A DNA stretch of 64,000 bases from Scatophagus argus (Eukaryota; Chordata; Actinopteri; Scatophagidae). The stretch is taken from NCBI RefSeq assembly GCF_020382885.2, contig NC_058501.1:18162001-18226000 (forward strand). Reading direction: 5' to 3'. A program made the position numbers and the translations under genes. Under the pieces are notes generated by a model. The model was given only the letters and a program-made list of their open reading frames with translations, made no database searches and had not been told where the DNA came from. The stretch's first letter is position 1, and every line of letters begins with the position of its first letter. Positions 10,801 through 19,134 of the stretch are shown here, in pieces.

Positions 10801-12488
10801 GTTTCAATTTGCAAAATGTTGATCACATATCTTTCCACGCGCAGAAGGTGGCTTTTGTCACAACACAGGCCAGTCCTTAGAATTCCTTTCTCTGTGTGGA
10901 TACAAATGTTTAGAAATGAGCTTTTGACCTTGTTCTATTTATTAATGGGTTTTTCCTCAAATTGTATTTGTTGTGCTCTTTTATTTAGTGTGCCAAGTGC
11001 AAAGACTCCTTCAATGGCACACCTGTGAATGGGCGTCAGTGCTACCGTCAGTTCAATGTGGACACCGAATGCTGCTTTGACCCCACATCTCAGACCAACT
11101 GCTTCCATGATCCTACCATTCGCAACCTGCCCAAGGGGCGCACTGTGTTTTTCGCTGCGCAGCCTAAGTTCACCAACGTGGACATTCGGGTCACAATTGA
11201 TGTTACCTTTGGTGAGGTGGAAGTGTATGTGTCCAACTCTCATGACACCTTCATCGTGGATGTGGACCGGTTCACAGGGATTCACACCATCAAAATTGAG
11301 GAGGAATCTGTGACACGGGGGACAACGACTGGTGCAGATAAGGACTCACCTCCGTCCCCTATAAAGGTGTTTGCCAACACTTCATCCAGTCTTGGAGGTC
11401 CTGTGCTCTCTCACAACCCACAGCAGCTGCAAGCAAAACCTTCAGGGGCAGAGAGAGAAATAAGAGAGGAGCGGGCTGAGGGACTTATCTCCTACATCAC
11501 GGTGTGGAAACCACAGACAGTGCTGATTGTCCGTGGCGTTCGAGATCGTGTGGTCATTACTTTTCCGCATGAGGTTCACTCTCTGAAATCCAGTCGCTTC
11601 TACATCGCTCTGAGAGGTGTGGGAACTGATGAGAGACAGGGAGAGTCCCAGGGCCTGCTGTTTCTGCGACAAGACCAAGCCCACATCGACCTTTTTGTCT
11701 TCTTCTCTGTTTTCTTCTCCTGCTTCTTCCTCTTCCTGTCTGTCTGCGTCCTCCTCTGGAAGGTCAAGCAGTTCCTGGACTTCCGTCGGGAGCAGCGTCG
11801 CCACATCCAGGAGATGACCAAGATGGCGTCGAGGCCCTTTGCTAAACTCACCATATACCTTGAGCCTGAGGAGCCTCAGCTCATCTACCTCCCTTCAGCT
11901 GGTGGAGGGGTCGGGGGCAGCACTGTTTCGCTTGCTCATGCTCGCACAAGCAAGTTAGGTGGAGTGGTGGTGGGCCAGAGGGGCAGGGCAGGAGCTGTCT
12001 CCTACAAACACGACCCAGGTTCTGGACCCACATCCCACCACCACCACCACCTCACCCTGGGTGGTGGAGGAAACGGTGGCCAGCACCTGCCGCTGCACTA
12101 CTTGAATACCCACCACTATGCCAGCACCACGGCTGGCACCCCTGCTTCACACCATCACCACCCATCCACATACAGCGGCTACCAGCACTTTTGCCGCTCC
12201 GACCCCTTCCTCTCTCAGCTCATGGGCTTTTCCTATTCAACCTTTAAGGTCGGGCCCATCACCCTAGAGCCCACAGATGACGGCATGGCTGGGGTGGCCA
12301 CTGTCCTCTTCCAGCTACCAGGGGGTGTCTTGGCTCCGAATCGTGCCTGTCTGGGCTCTGCACTGGTTACTTTGCGTCAGAACCTGCAAGAATACTGTGG
12401 CCATGGCAACGGAGGGGGGCACCCAGGGGCAGGAGCAGGGCGCAAGGGGCTGCTAGGGCACCAGCACCTGACCACTATGGCTATGTAG
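1..12488 (+). CDS. megf8: MEGF8, 3' part of gene (24 exons, 5'-truncated by window)
   Basis: Multiple EGF-like-domains protein 8 is a large type I membrane protein of the attractin/MEGF8 family. With MOSMO and the E3 ligase MGRN1 it promotes ubiquitination of Smoothened and damps Hedgehog signalling; human mutations cause Carpenter syndrome 2 (family knowledge). Exons read here: <1-89, 679-918, 1300-1484, 1645-1858, 2066-2306, 2456-2588, 2690-2940, 3205-3312, 3429-3547, 3676-3913, 4013-4184, 4361-4524, 4628-4763, 4864-5095, 5187-5313, 5410-5620, 5911-6125, 6222-6417, 6514-6682, 6803-6995, 7083-7253, 7387-7517, 10628-10760, 10989-12488. All junctions are GT-AG, every phase matches, and the sum is 5568 nt: 1855 residues plus TAG. 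Human MEGF8 has about 2800 residues, so roughly the first third (first CUB and first kelch set) lies left of the window. One uncertainty: the exon 8 donor could be three bases later (3315). The order CUB, kelch, PSI, EGF, TM, MASRPFA separates it from attractin by the repeated PSI/EGF region. Confidence 0.95.
2066..2940 (+). CDS. megf8: megf8 exons 5-7: second CUB domain plus EGF
   Basis: Residues 243-451. Exon 5 opens [18 protein letters not shown]. Exons 6 and 7 carry the CUB core, including [13 protein letters not shown], the LIGAFCGT segment and [12 protein letters not shown]. The rest of exon 7 is an EGF-type module with [20 protein letters not shown] and PVCPQDCG. In MEGF8 this second CUB precedes the second kelch propeller, as here. 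Possible N-glycosylation sites (NVSS, NASF) are visible. Confidence 0.88.
3205..5095 (+). CDS. megf8: megf8 exons 8-14: six-repeat kelch propeller
   Basis: Residues 452-841. Six kelch-type repeats are readable, almost one per exon. Each has a histidine/serine-rich first strand, a hydrophobic strand ending in GG, and a terminal tryptophan: exon 9 (LWMYGG), exon 10 (LVVGG, then LIW), exon 11 (VLLIGG, GNW), exon 12 (IYVFGG, LTW), exon 13 (MVIVGG, NTW) and exon 14 (LFLTGG). Six repeats would make one propeller, the second of MEGF8. Exon 8 starts with an EGF tail ([14 protein letters not shown]) and WETLLDTQL, which leads into the propeller. The end of exon 14 starts a PSI-like module ([15 protein letters not shown]). 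Confidence 0.9.
5187..6417 (+). CDS. megf8: megf8 exons 15-18: PSI-like cysteine modules
   Basis: Residues 841-1091. Repeated short cysteine clusters of PSI (plexin-semaphorin-integrin) type are visible: [15 protein letters not shown] in exon 15; [30 protein letters not shown] in exon 16; [13 protein letters not shown] and HCVWS in exon 17; [19 protein letters not shown] in exon 18. The spacing C-x5-C-x2-C with a following tryptophan is the PSI signature. These modules act as rigid spacers after the propeller. Exons alternate phases 2, 0, 1, 0, 1, all consistent. Confidence 0.86.
6514..10760 (+). CDS. megf8: megf8 exons 19-23: calcium-type EGF and laminin-EGF
   Basis: Residues 1091-1356. Exon 19 encodes a calcium-binding-type EGF starting [12 protein letters not shown] and ending [12 protein letters not shown]. 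Exon 20 has [20 protein letters not shown], followed by laminin-EGF modules CSCNKHSNC through [13 protein letters not shown] (exons 20-21). Exon 22 closes with [21 protein letters not shown]. Exon 23 is [20 protein letters not shown]. The exon 22 donor (after 7517) and exon 23 acceptor (before 10628) bracket the retroelement-bearing intron, and the split AA|G lysine codon rejoins correctly across it. Confidence 0.88.
7700..8028. repeat. Older teleost repeat, left part (split by LTR element)
   Basis: Intron sequence that resembles, from memory, the left portion of a widespread fish interspersed repeat (it contains GTCACCGCCTTGCGGTT at 7751-7767). A frame at about 7828-7980 reads [19 protein letters not shown] and VMDYS. 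This resembles the W-C-x-N-x2-L-x-L-x3-K-T-x-E motif late in reverse transcriptases of Rex/Babar-type LINEs, so part may be a LINE fragment. The block runs directly into the LTR element and appears to continue after it at 10040. Confidence 0.4.
8029..8698 (+). repeat. 5' long terminal repeat
   Basis: 670 bp with TG...CA ends and short inverted termini TGTTACA/TGTAACA. A TATA-like ATATATA lies at 8181-8187 and an AATAAA at 8589-8594, in the order expected for U3-R-U5. It has a shorter CT run than the 3' LTR. Confidence 0.92.
8703..8720 (+). other. Primer-binding site, tRNA-Pro-like
   Basis: TGGGGGCTCATCCGGGGT starts 4 nt after the 5' LTR. It differs at two positions from the tRNA-Pro-type PBS known from murine leukaemia virus and many vertebrate LTR elements. 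Confidence 0.85.
8783..9415 (+). pseudogene. Truncated Gag-like ORF of the LTR element
   Basis: 210-codon frame starting ATG at 8783, 85 nt after the 5' LTR. It opens [20 protein letters not shown], a start I recognise from N-termini of fish Gypsy-type Gag/SCAN-like proteins. Residues about 125-188 are highly charged and helical, probably coiled coil. The internal region ends at codon 189; the final 22 residues are read from the 3' LTR, so the C-terminus is chimeric. Capsid, zinc-knuckle nucleocapsid and all Pol domains are missing. It has a normal start and no internal stop, so a short protein is possible, but as a Gag it is broken. Confidence 0.75.
9340..9348 (+). other. Polypurine tract
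   Basis: GGGAGGGGG lies immediately before the 3' LTR TG start, the expected plus-strand primer position. Confidence 0.85.
9349..10034 (+). repeat. 3' long terminal repeat
   Basis: 686 bp with the same ends as the 5' copy; TATA-like ATATATA at 9501-9507 and AATAAA at 9925-9930. The extra length is mainly a longer CT run (about 9529-9552) and small T-run changes. Confidence 0.92.
10040..10440. repeat. Older teleost repeat, right part
   Basis: Resumes after the target duplication. Phrases such as GAGTTATGGACAGAAAACAT, AACCTTTGACCACC and TTTGAAGAAATTCCCTCAAG match, from memory, a repeat that is very common in acanthomorph genomes. With 7700-8028 it forms one older copy interrupted by the LTR element. 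The class is not certain. Confidence 0.5.
10989..12488 (+). CDS. megf8: megf8 last coding exon: membrane-proximal domain, TM helix, tail
   Basis: Residues 1357-1855 plus stop in a single 1500-nt exon. The membrane-proximal part starts [19 protein letters not shown]. The transmembrane helix is about residues 1591-1613 ([15 protein letters not shown] and onward to LLW), followed by the stop-transfer [15 protein letters not shown]. The cytoplasmic MASRPFA motif is at 1635-1641 (DNA 11823-11843); in MEGF8 this motif recruits MGRN1 (family knowledge). The rest of the roughly 240-residue tail has a Gly/His-rich stretch (about 12013-12190), then a [20 protein letters not shown] block and a low-complexity C-terminus. 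The ectodomain loop from about 11310 to 11490 (rich in T, S, P, Q and E) looks like an unstructured insertion. Confidence 0.94.
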   Translation, partial: CAKCKDSFNGTPVNGRQCYRQFNVDTECCFDPTSQTNCFHDPTIRNLPKGRTVFFAAQPKFTNVDIRVTIDVTFGEVEVYVSNSHDTFIVDVDRFTGIHTIKIEEESVTRGTTTGADKDSPPSPIKVFANTSSSLGGPVLSHNPQQLQAKPSGAEREIREERAEGLISYITVWKPQTVLIVRGVRDRVVITFPHEVHSLKSSRFYIALRGVGTDERQGESQGLLFLRQDQAHIDLFVFFSVFFSCFFLFLSVCVLLWKVKQFLDFRREQRRHIQEMTKMASRPFAKLTIYLEPEEPQLIYLPSAGGGVGGSTVSLAHARTSKLGGVVVGQRGRAGAVSYKHDPGSGPTSHHHHHLTLGGGGNGGQHLPLHYLNTHHYASTTAGTPASHHHHPSTYSGYQHFCRSDPFLSQLMGFSYSTFKVGPITLEPTDDGMAGVATVLFQLPGGVLAPNRACLGSALVTLRQNLQEYCGHGNGGGHPGAGAGRKGLLGHQHLTTMAM

Positions 12489-13353
12489 GGAAGCAAAGAT
12501 ATAAATTAAATGGGACACGGCTAGAAGAGGTGGGATAAATCTGTAAAGTGTTTGATATATAATAAATTAATTTTTTGAAAGAAACGGCCACAAGGCTGAG
12601 TCCAAAAGAAAGAGCTATGACCGAGTCCGTAAACATGAGCATTTTCAGCAGAGTTGTACATACACTGTATAGTGGATTATTAAGTGTCTTTTGTTGTATT
12701 ATGTAATGCTATACTGTATTTCAGTGCTTCACATGACCAAGCCAGCTGTCTCTAGAATGCACTACAACTGCTAAACGTATCAACCAAACAACGTTGCATC
12801 CTATCTGTGATCACTTAAAGAGGTATGAGCACGCTCGACAAGTCAGTCTCATACAAAGACTGAACCTGGACTGTAGATAAAATCTCCTCATTCTCCAACA
12901 GAGGTGTCGGTGTGCTCTCTTTGGAACCAACATGTGCTTTATACCCCCCCCAAAAAAAGTGACAATCAAAATTGCCATTGAGAACAAAAAGACTTAAATT
13001 CGTTCTGCATAATGTGCAAAATTTTGATTGTCAGCTCTGCGCAGGAAAAAGTTAAAGTTGCTTGTGAGATGGTTTTTATATCATAGTCAATATGAGTGAT
13101 TTATATTTATAACTCAGTATATGGCAGGCTTCTGAGCTACATATTTATGTTAAACAGACTCCTGGGTGTGTTTTTGCATATTTATTCATCTGCTCCATTA
13201 CGTTGTTCTGTTTTTCTGCTCATCTGCCTTCACGTCTTGCCTTGTCTGTGAGTCAGCCGGCTTACACTTAATACTTGTGTAAAAGGACATGTGTGGTGCA
13301 GCTCCTGGAGAACACAACAATGACAAATGTTACATTTTATGTTATGTATTGTT

Positions 13354-13389
<36 letters not shown>

Positions 13390-14205
13390 AATATGAAGGA
13401 TTATGTTTTCAATATTGGTCTTCAGTTCCTGACACTATGATAATGTAAAACAGAGCAGAACTCGTCCATAAAAATGAAGAAATTATGTGTCTTTTTAAAA
13501 CATTTAATTACATTTTTTTTTTTTACATGAAATGTATTTTGTCGTTTTGGCTAGTTATGCTGGACTTGACCTGAACTCGCCAGCTTAGATGATTGTATTA
13601 GCCAATCATAGCTATAATTTGATTAAAAAAGATTGGATGTGGGGAAAAAAATACAGTATACAGTAAAAATACAGTATGAAATTACAATGATAATGGAAAG
13701 AGTTGCATTTGGAAGTTCTCCTGGTGAGAGAATTACTGAATTATTTGTGAATTAATTGTTCACTGGTTGGTGTTGACGTTAGTCATATTTTTGTTTTCCT
13801 TTTTGCACTGCATGGGGCCAATGAGCCCCATTATTGTTGTGAAACACTAAGAGTGGATGCCGTCCTGCCTCAGATGGCCCTCGGCGTCATGGATGAACCC
13901 AGAATGGTGCTACTGGCTTCTTATCAAATGAACAAAATCCTGAACGGTTTTGTCATGAACTGAATACTCACAGCATAGTTAAGCAAACTAAAGCGAAAAT
14001 ACGGTCACTATTTATGACAGCCCTCCGCAACTAAGCATTAATACTGTCTTTTTGTCCTGTATCTTTGTGTATGTTTTTTTTTATATTATTTTTGTACATT
14101 TTTTTTTCTTGCTTTCAAAGAAGGGAACAGTGTTGAACAGAAGATTGCGTCAAGTTTCTCTGTCCTAAGTCAGCTGAAATAAAATCTGTGGAACATGATT
14201 GTGAG
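12489..14205 (+). other. megf8: megf8 3' untranslated region with two poly(A) signals
   Basis: There is no coding potential after the TAG at 12486-12488. AATAAA occurs at 12561-12566 (proximal) and at 14178-14183 (distal, followed by a GT-rich stretch at about 14198-14215). The region between is AT-rich and contains a 30-base A run at 13359-13388. The distal site gives a 3' UTR of about 1.7 kb; which site is used cannot be told from sequence. Confidence 0.55.
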
Positions 14206-14740
14206 CGTTCTTTGTACAAAAGATTTTAATATTATTAGTTATTAGTTGATTTAAAAGGGCAGTGAGGACATGACCCCCATACAACTGATGTTAGTACAAA
14301 CGATGCTGCTTATTTTTGAATCTTTACAGTTACATAATTAGGTTGTAATTATGAGTTTCTAATTTATGAGAAACAAATCTGTCAGTTTGTTAGAAAAAGC
14401 CTAGAACTTAATTTTTCAGTAACTGTTTTAAGTAATCTGTTGCAGTCAACAGCACTGCAAGCCTGTATTGGTCTTACAGTTGATGGTACAGCTTCCAAGT
14501 GCACCTGTCTCTAATTGATGACTAATTAAGGGTCTTGGTTTGCTATTAACAGGTAATAGACCTTGTGTATGTGGGTCATTTACAAATAATTTACAATCAA
14601 ATAATATCTCTATTCAGTTATTCTGAAGTAAAATATTAATAAATGTATTAAATTTGGACTGTAGCACGCAGCACATGAGCTCTAAGAAAGAAGGGGAATG
14701 AAATGTTCATACGTCACTAAAAATCTGCTAGTTTTATGGT
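14206..14740. other. Intergenic spacer, nothing recognised
   Basis: AT-rich sequence between the distal megf8 poly(A) signal and the next promoter region. I see no exon, repeat or RNA gene. Confidence 0.4.
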
Positions 14741-14749
14741 TTTATGGTT

Positions 14750-15269
14750 GTCTGAAGATACCGGCGTGTTATGGCTGTCACTTTGACCGTTATGTGGGCT
14801 GTGACCTGACCATCAGTGGTCAGAGCTGATTGGCCAGAACCAGCGGAAGTGAGCTGGTCTTCCTGTGTTATTATTAACGCACACTAATGTAGCCAGCTAG
14901 GAAACGTTACCTTATGTGAAGTATCTTTGGCTGAATTGCGTAATTTTCAGGGGTGAGTCTTTTCTTTGTGGCAGGTAAAATGCGAGTGTCACTGACAGAT
15001 GCATGACGACATTGAAACCGCTGTAAATGAGCGACGGTGCTAGCACCGCTGCTAGGCTAATGCTGCCGTTGATGTAGCGTAGCTGTGATGCTAACGCTAG
15101 ATAACATAGAGAGAAGGCCAAAATGGATAAGATTACCGCTTGATTATGTTTTTATATTGCTTACTTTCACTTGAATGTAGCTGCCTTTCACTGTCCAAGA
15201 TATTCACTTCCGTAATGTCCTGCTCTGGTCCACAGGACACAACAGGGACGAAATCTTAATGGTGCCAGC
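14750..15269 (+). promoter_or_regulatory. Promoter and 5' UTR region of the zinc-finger gene
   Basis: CpG content rises from about 14750. A strong donor GTGAGT at 14953 would close a non-coding exon 1. An acceptor CCACAG ends at 15235, so the exon with the start codon begins at 15236 with a 34-nt leader. A second, weaker donor (GTAAAA) lies at 14975. Within the leader an ATG at 15259 opens a four-codon uORF whose TGA overlaps the main ATG. Confidence 0.45.
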
Positions 15270-17486
15270 ATGAAGATGAACTCTACGAAGAAGAAGTCTT
15301 TGCTAAACAAAGTCAAGAGAGGGGAGGAACGACACGATGCAGTCATAGTTAAAACTGAAACTGAAGAGGGAGGCTCTCGTGAGGTTCACATTCATGGTGA
15401 CGGTTTTAACATCCAAATCAAGGAGGAACCGTATTCGCACGAGATCAGTGAGGAGCACAGTGGGGACCCATCAAGCTGCTCAGACACTAAGCCTGACAGC
15501 CTGATCAAGGAGGAGTGTGACTCCGACCAACAGCCAGAACATGAATTCAATGAAGCTGCTGTCAAGGAGGAGTCAGAGTCATGGATAAAAGAGGAGGCAG
15601 AGGGGAGAGAGGAGGTCTGCACAGGTAGGAGGCAGTAGTCTATGAAAAACACAGAGTTCTTGGGTATTTTTTTGCTTTTTGCTATTTGTGTTTATTTGCT
15701 GATTCTTTTTATATGTACTATTCCATGGCAGGTTTTAAAAAGCATGTTGTTGTGAGCTCCACACATGGCCAGTATTGTGCCATGTGTGGAGCTCACAACT
15801 TGTAGTTTTAGTAACTTTATTGTTCCTAAAAGTATCAACCTTAATTTTTTTTTAAATATTTAATAGTTTAACAGAGTTAAACTATCATGTTTTGTTTTTG
15901 TTTTTTTTGTTTTTTTTAAAAAAAGGCACAATTGAAACACGTTACCTGTTATCTCAGTCCCAAGTGTATTTCTACCATCTTAAACAACCTTACTTTGTTT
16001 CTCATAATCAGTACATTTTAGATTGTCAGTGCAACTGGGAAGTGTAAATCATAAATTCTGCTTTCTCTGTGTGTGTGTGTGTGTCTTCCTCTCCTACTTA
16101 GAGGCGTCATCTGAGTTCTTTCCATGTCCACACTGCAATGTCTCCTTCACTGACTTGGACTTCTTGGAGAAGCACATCAAGTGGGTGCATCAGAAGCAGT
16201 ATCTTGCCAAGCTGAAAAAATGCCTCTCAAGCCGCACACTAAACCTCATTACTAAACACACCTGCACTGTCTGCAGCAGCACCTTTAAGTCCAAAGTACA
16301 CCTTAGGGTCCATGTACGTGAAGCCCACCCTTCCGCCCCTCCCCGCAGGCTCCACCCATGTCCAACCTGTGCACGCAGCTTCCAGTACCTGAAAAATCTG
16401 AAGAACCACTGTCAGCGATGGCACAACATGTCTGTGGTTACCAGAGGAGGACATCTCAGCTGTGCGGACTGTGGGAAGAGTTTCAAAGCTACCTGGGGTC
16501 AAGGGCCTCATTTGTGTCATGAACCAGGTAACACAGAACCCGAGGACAAGCCGATCTGTCTGGACACCGGTGTGCAGTGTCCAGAATGTGGCAAGAAGCT
16601 ATGCACACCTCAAAGCCTGGAGGATCACATGCGCACACACACAGGTGACCGTCCGTTTGTCTGCAAGGATTGTGGCAGGAGGTTCGTGGAGCGCAGCGGT
16701 TGGCGGCAACACATGAAAATACACACGGGGGAGAAGCCACACAAATGTCAGGTGTGTGGGAAAGCCTTTATAAGAGCGCATCACCTCAAGAGTCACTTAA
16801 CCACACACTCTGGAAAGAAGGAATATTCTTGCTCTGAATGTGGAAAGGAGTTTGGATTCAAGTCAAGTCTGGTTCTGCACCTGAGGACGCATTCCAGTGA
16901 GAAACCGTTCCATTGCAATGTATGTGGAAAGAACTTTAACACCCCAAGAAACCTGAGGGTTCACTCCAGAATCCACAGCAATGAGAAAGCCCATCAGTGT
17001 GGGGACTGCGGGCTGAAGATCGGAGATCTTGGGTCTTTGAAAATACACCTGCGGACTCACACCGGAGAAAGGCCTTACCACTGCACAGTCTGCGGCAACA
17101 GGTTCATTCGGCTTTCACATCTGCGAAACCACCAACGCACCCACACTGGGGAGAGACCTTACAAATGTAATGAATGCGACAAGAGTTTCACTCAGTCTGG
17201 CGACCTGGTGAAGCATAAGAGGATTCACTCTGGGGAAAAGCCCTTTGAATGTCCAGACTGCCACCGCTGCTACACCTCCTCTGGTGATCTCGGTAAGCAC
17301 AGGAGGAGTCACACTAACCTGCGTCCCTACACGTGTCAAGAATGTGGAAAAAGCTTTCGTTTGTCAGGCCATTTGAAAACTCATATGTTAACTCACACAG
17401 GGGAGAAGCCATATTCCTGCCCCAACTGCCTCCGCAGGTTTGCTCGATCTCACCATCTTTCTGGGCATGTGGCTAAATGTCGCTGA
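15270..17486 (+). CDS. C2H2 zinc-finger protein, two coding exons (579 aa)
   Basis: Join 15270-15624 and 16102-17486 (GT-AG; phases 1 and 1), 579 residues plus TGA. ATG at 15270 has A at -3. Residues 1-118 are acidic and repeat the pattern (I/V)-K-x-E at VKTE, IKEEP, IKEEC, VKEES and IKEEA, consensus SUMO-acceptor sites common in fish ZNF N-termini. No KRAB, BTB, SCAN or ZAD domain is seen. The second exon encodes about 15 fingers: three with longer, non-TGEKP spacing (CPHCNVSF, CTVCSSTF, CPTCARSF), one degenerate (CADCGKSF, irregular histidines), then a near-continuous run with TGEKP-type linkers; the last is C2HC (H-V-A-K-C). Probably a nuclear DNA-binding transcriptional regulator. The individual orthologue is not identifiable from sequence reading alone. 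Confidence 0.93.
15749..15799. repeat. Perfect 21-bp inverted repeat (hairpin) in ZNF intron
   Basis: Left arm 15749-15769 and right arm 15779-15799 are exact reverse complements, with a 9-nt spacer (CAGTATTGT). Pairing does not extend well beyond the arms. Confidence 0.9.
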
Positions 17487-17525
17487 GCTCTCATTGGAGG
17501 ATTGTAAACAAGCTAAGCTGATTTA

Positions 17526-17955
17526 CCGTATTTTCTGGACTATAGAACGCACCTGAGTATAAGCCGAACCCACCAAATTAACCTCTGAAATTACCTCTGA
17601 AAGCTTTTGTCGTCTTTTTGCATTGCGTCAGTTCTTCACGCTGCCGTCTCCAACGTCTCACCATTGATTCATTTACGCCAAGCTTACGTGCAGCAGCTCT
17701 ATTTCCTTCTTGGACAGCCAGTTCGATTGCTTTTAACTTAAAAGATGCATCATATGCATTTTTATGAGTGTTTTCCATGATGGCGTTATGTGCATGACAC
17801 GCAAAATGACTGTTAAAAGTTACGCTTAAAACTAGCGTCTTCCTCTTCGCATCACCGGGACGTTAACCCGTAAAAATCTATAGCCGCATCGTTGATTAGG
17901 CCGCAGAGTTGAAGGCGTGGGAAAAAAGTAGCGGCTTATAGTCCGGAAAATACGG
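17526..17955 (-). mobile_element. Non-autonomous pogo/Tigger-like DNA transposon
   Basis: 430 bp flanked by TA on both sides (17524-17525, 17956-17957). The ends are inverted repeats: left CCGTATTTTCTGGACTATAG, right the complement of CCGTATTTTCCGGACTATAA. TA target and this TIR fit a Tc1/mariner-superfamily, pogo-like element. The interior keeps only the start of a transposase on the minus strand. Confidence 0.8.
17578..17778 (-). pseudogene. Pogo-like transposase N-terminal HTH remnant
   Basis: 66-codon frame from ATG at 17778. It contains YDASFKLKAIELAVQEGNRA, then ARKLGVNESMVRRWRRQ, the CENP-B/Brinker-type helix-turn-helix used by pogo/Tigger transposases to bind their TIRs. The DDE catalytic domain is absent. 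It lies inside the TIR-bounded element and antisense to the ZNF transcript. Confidence 0.75.
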
Positions 17956-18479
17956 TAAAGTGGTAATCAAAGTCAGAACTCATCTGTATGTAATTATTTA
18001 TATGAACTTTCTGTAAACGTATTGTTTCAAATGACGGTCTTAACTTATTCGCAAAAAAGGAATTAAACACAAATCGCACTGCATGAGACTTTTATGAAGC
18101 ATTATATCAGCCCTTGTATAGTTTTTGAGTTGCTCCGATCTGGTTTGGCAAAGACACTATTACAATGCAAGCTCGAGGAGTTGGTGTTTAGTGGGGCATT
18201 AAGATAATGAATTGTTTTCCCCTCACATCAAAGCTGTATTATTTGTAATCATTTAATAAATTATTTGATGAAAGCATGAATGCTGTGTTTAAAGTTAGTG
18301 TGTTAAGTCATTGGAAGTACACAAATTATTTGAAACATTTGCCCACAAGTGTAAAATGTCCACAATAACGATGTCCCCATTTCACCAAAAAACTGTTAAT
18401 GCTGTTCATTTTTAATTCATGCAACAGTCATCAAATAACGGGTGATGTTTGTTTCACATTTCCATTAAACAAATGTTTA

Positions 18480-19134
18480 CTTTTTCCTGTTATAGGAGTA
18501 ACTGTACCGGGGTACAGTAGTTTTACACCTTTGAGATCGACTCAACAGTAAGTCGTTGAATCACTGTATAAGGGACTCCCTCCATATTCTTTAAAACGGA
18601 TAAAATATGTTTGGCATATCCCAAAAGTCACAAGAGTGCAATTGCTGTGGTCTTGAAGTATCAGAAGTAAAAACTAAGTCCCAAAATCGATCATTACATT
18701 CAATGTAGCAAAGCTCCGCCCGCCGGGGAGAGACATAAAACAAAAACATGCCCGTCCTTACTTTTAGCGTGTTGAGCGCGCAAGTGAAAAGTTGTCACTC
18801 ACGCATTTCGCGTCGACACAGTCAGACAAACAATTAGCCGCTCTTCAAATGAAAAGTTTTTCATGATGTGAAAATGTCCGAGTTTTTGGTTCAGGCATGT
18901 TTAAATATTTATAAACTGGCAGACGCAAGAAGGATTGCCCATAATGTCACTAATAACTGACGCAGTATGAACACAAGTTAGCTAACAAACAAACCTCAGA
19001 TGCTAGCGCCGTTCTTGTGTCATTAAGCCGTGAGAACCAGGCTGAAGAGAAGCGGCCATTTGAAGCGGAGCTGCGTGAAGTTAGCTTAAACTTCGCCTCA
19101 CGTACTCGATTCAAGGAACACCAGAAAGGTTCAA
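18480..19134 (+). promoter_or_regulatory. Small CpG-rich patch with possible non-coding exon end
   Basis: CpG-rich compared with its surroundings. It contains a GC-box-like CTCCGCCCGCCGGGGAG at 18713-18729. A donor GTAAGT follows 19134. This could be the promoter and first exon of a transcript leading to 20225-20258 or 20650-20982. No start codon of a convincing protein lies in it. Confidence 0.3.

Larger units (their letters stand above)
17487..18260 (+). other. Probable 3' UTR of the zinc-finger gene
   Basis: Non-coding sequence from the TGA to an AATAAA at 18255-18260. It includes the transposon at 17526-17955. An earlier ATTAAA at about 18062 is an alternative signal. Confidence 0.4.

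Noticed and set aside
11442..11804. 120-codon minus-strand frame within megf8
   Set aside because: Shadow of the last megf8 exon, whose + strand frame is certain.
15749..15799. Calling the hairpin a microRNA gene
   Set aside because: The stem is perfectly paired and only 21 bp with no extension, unlike a typical animal pre-miRNA.
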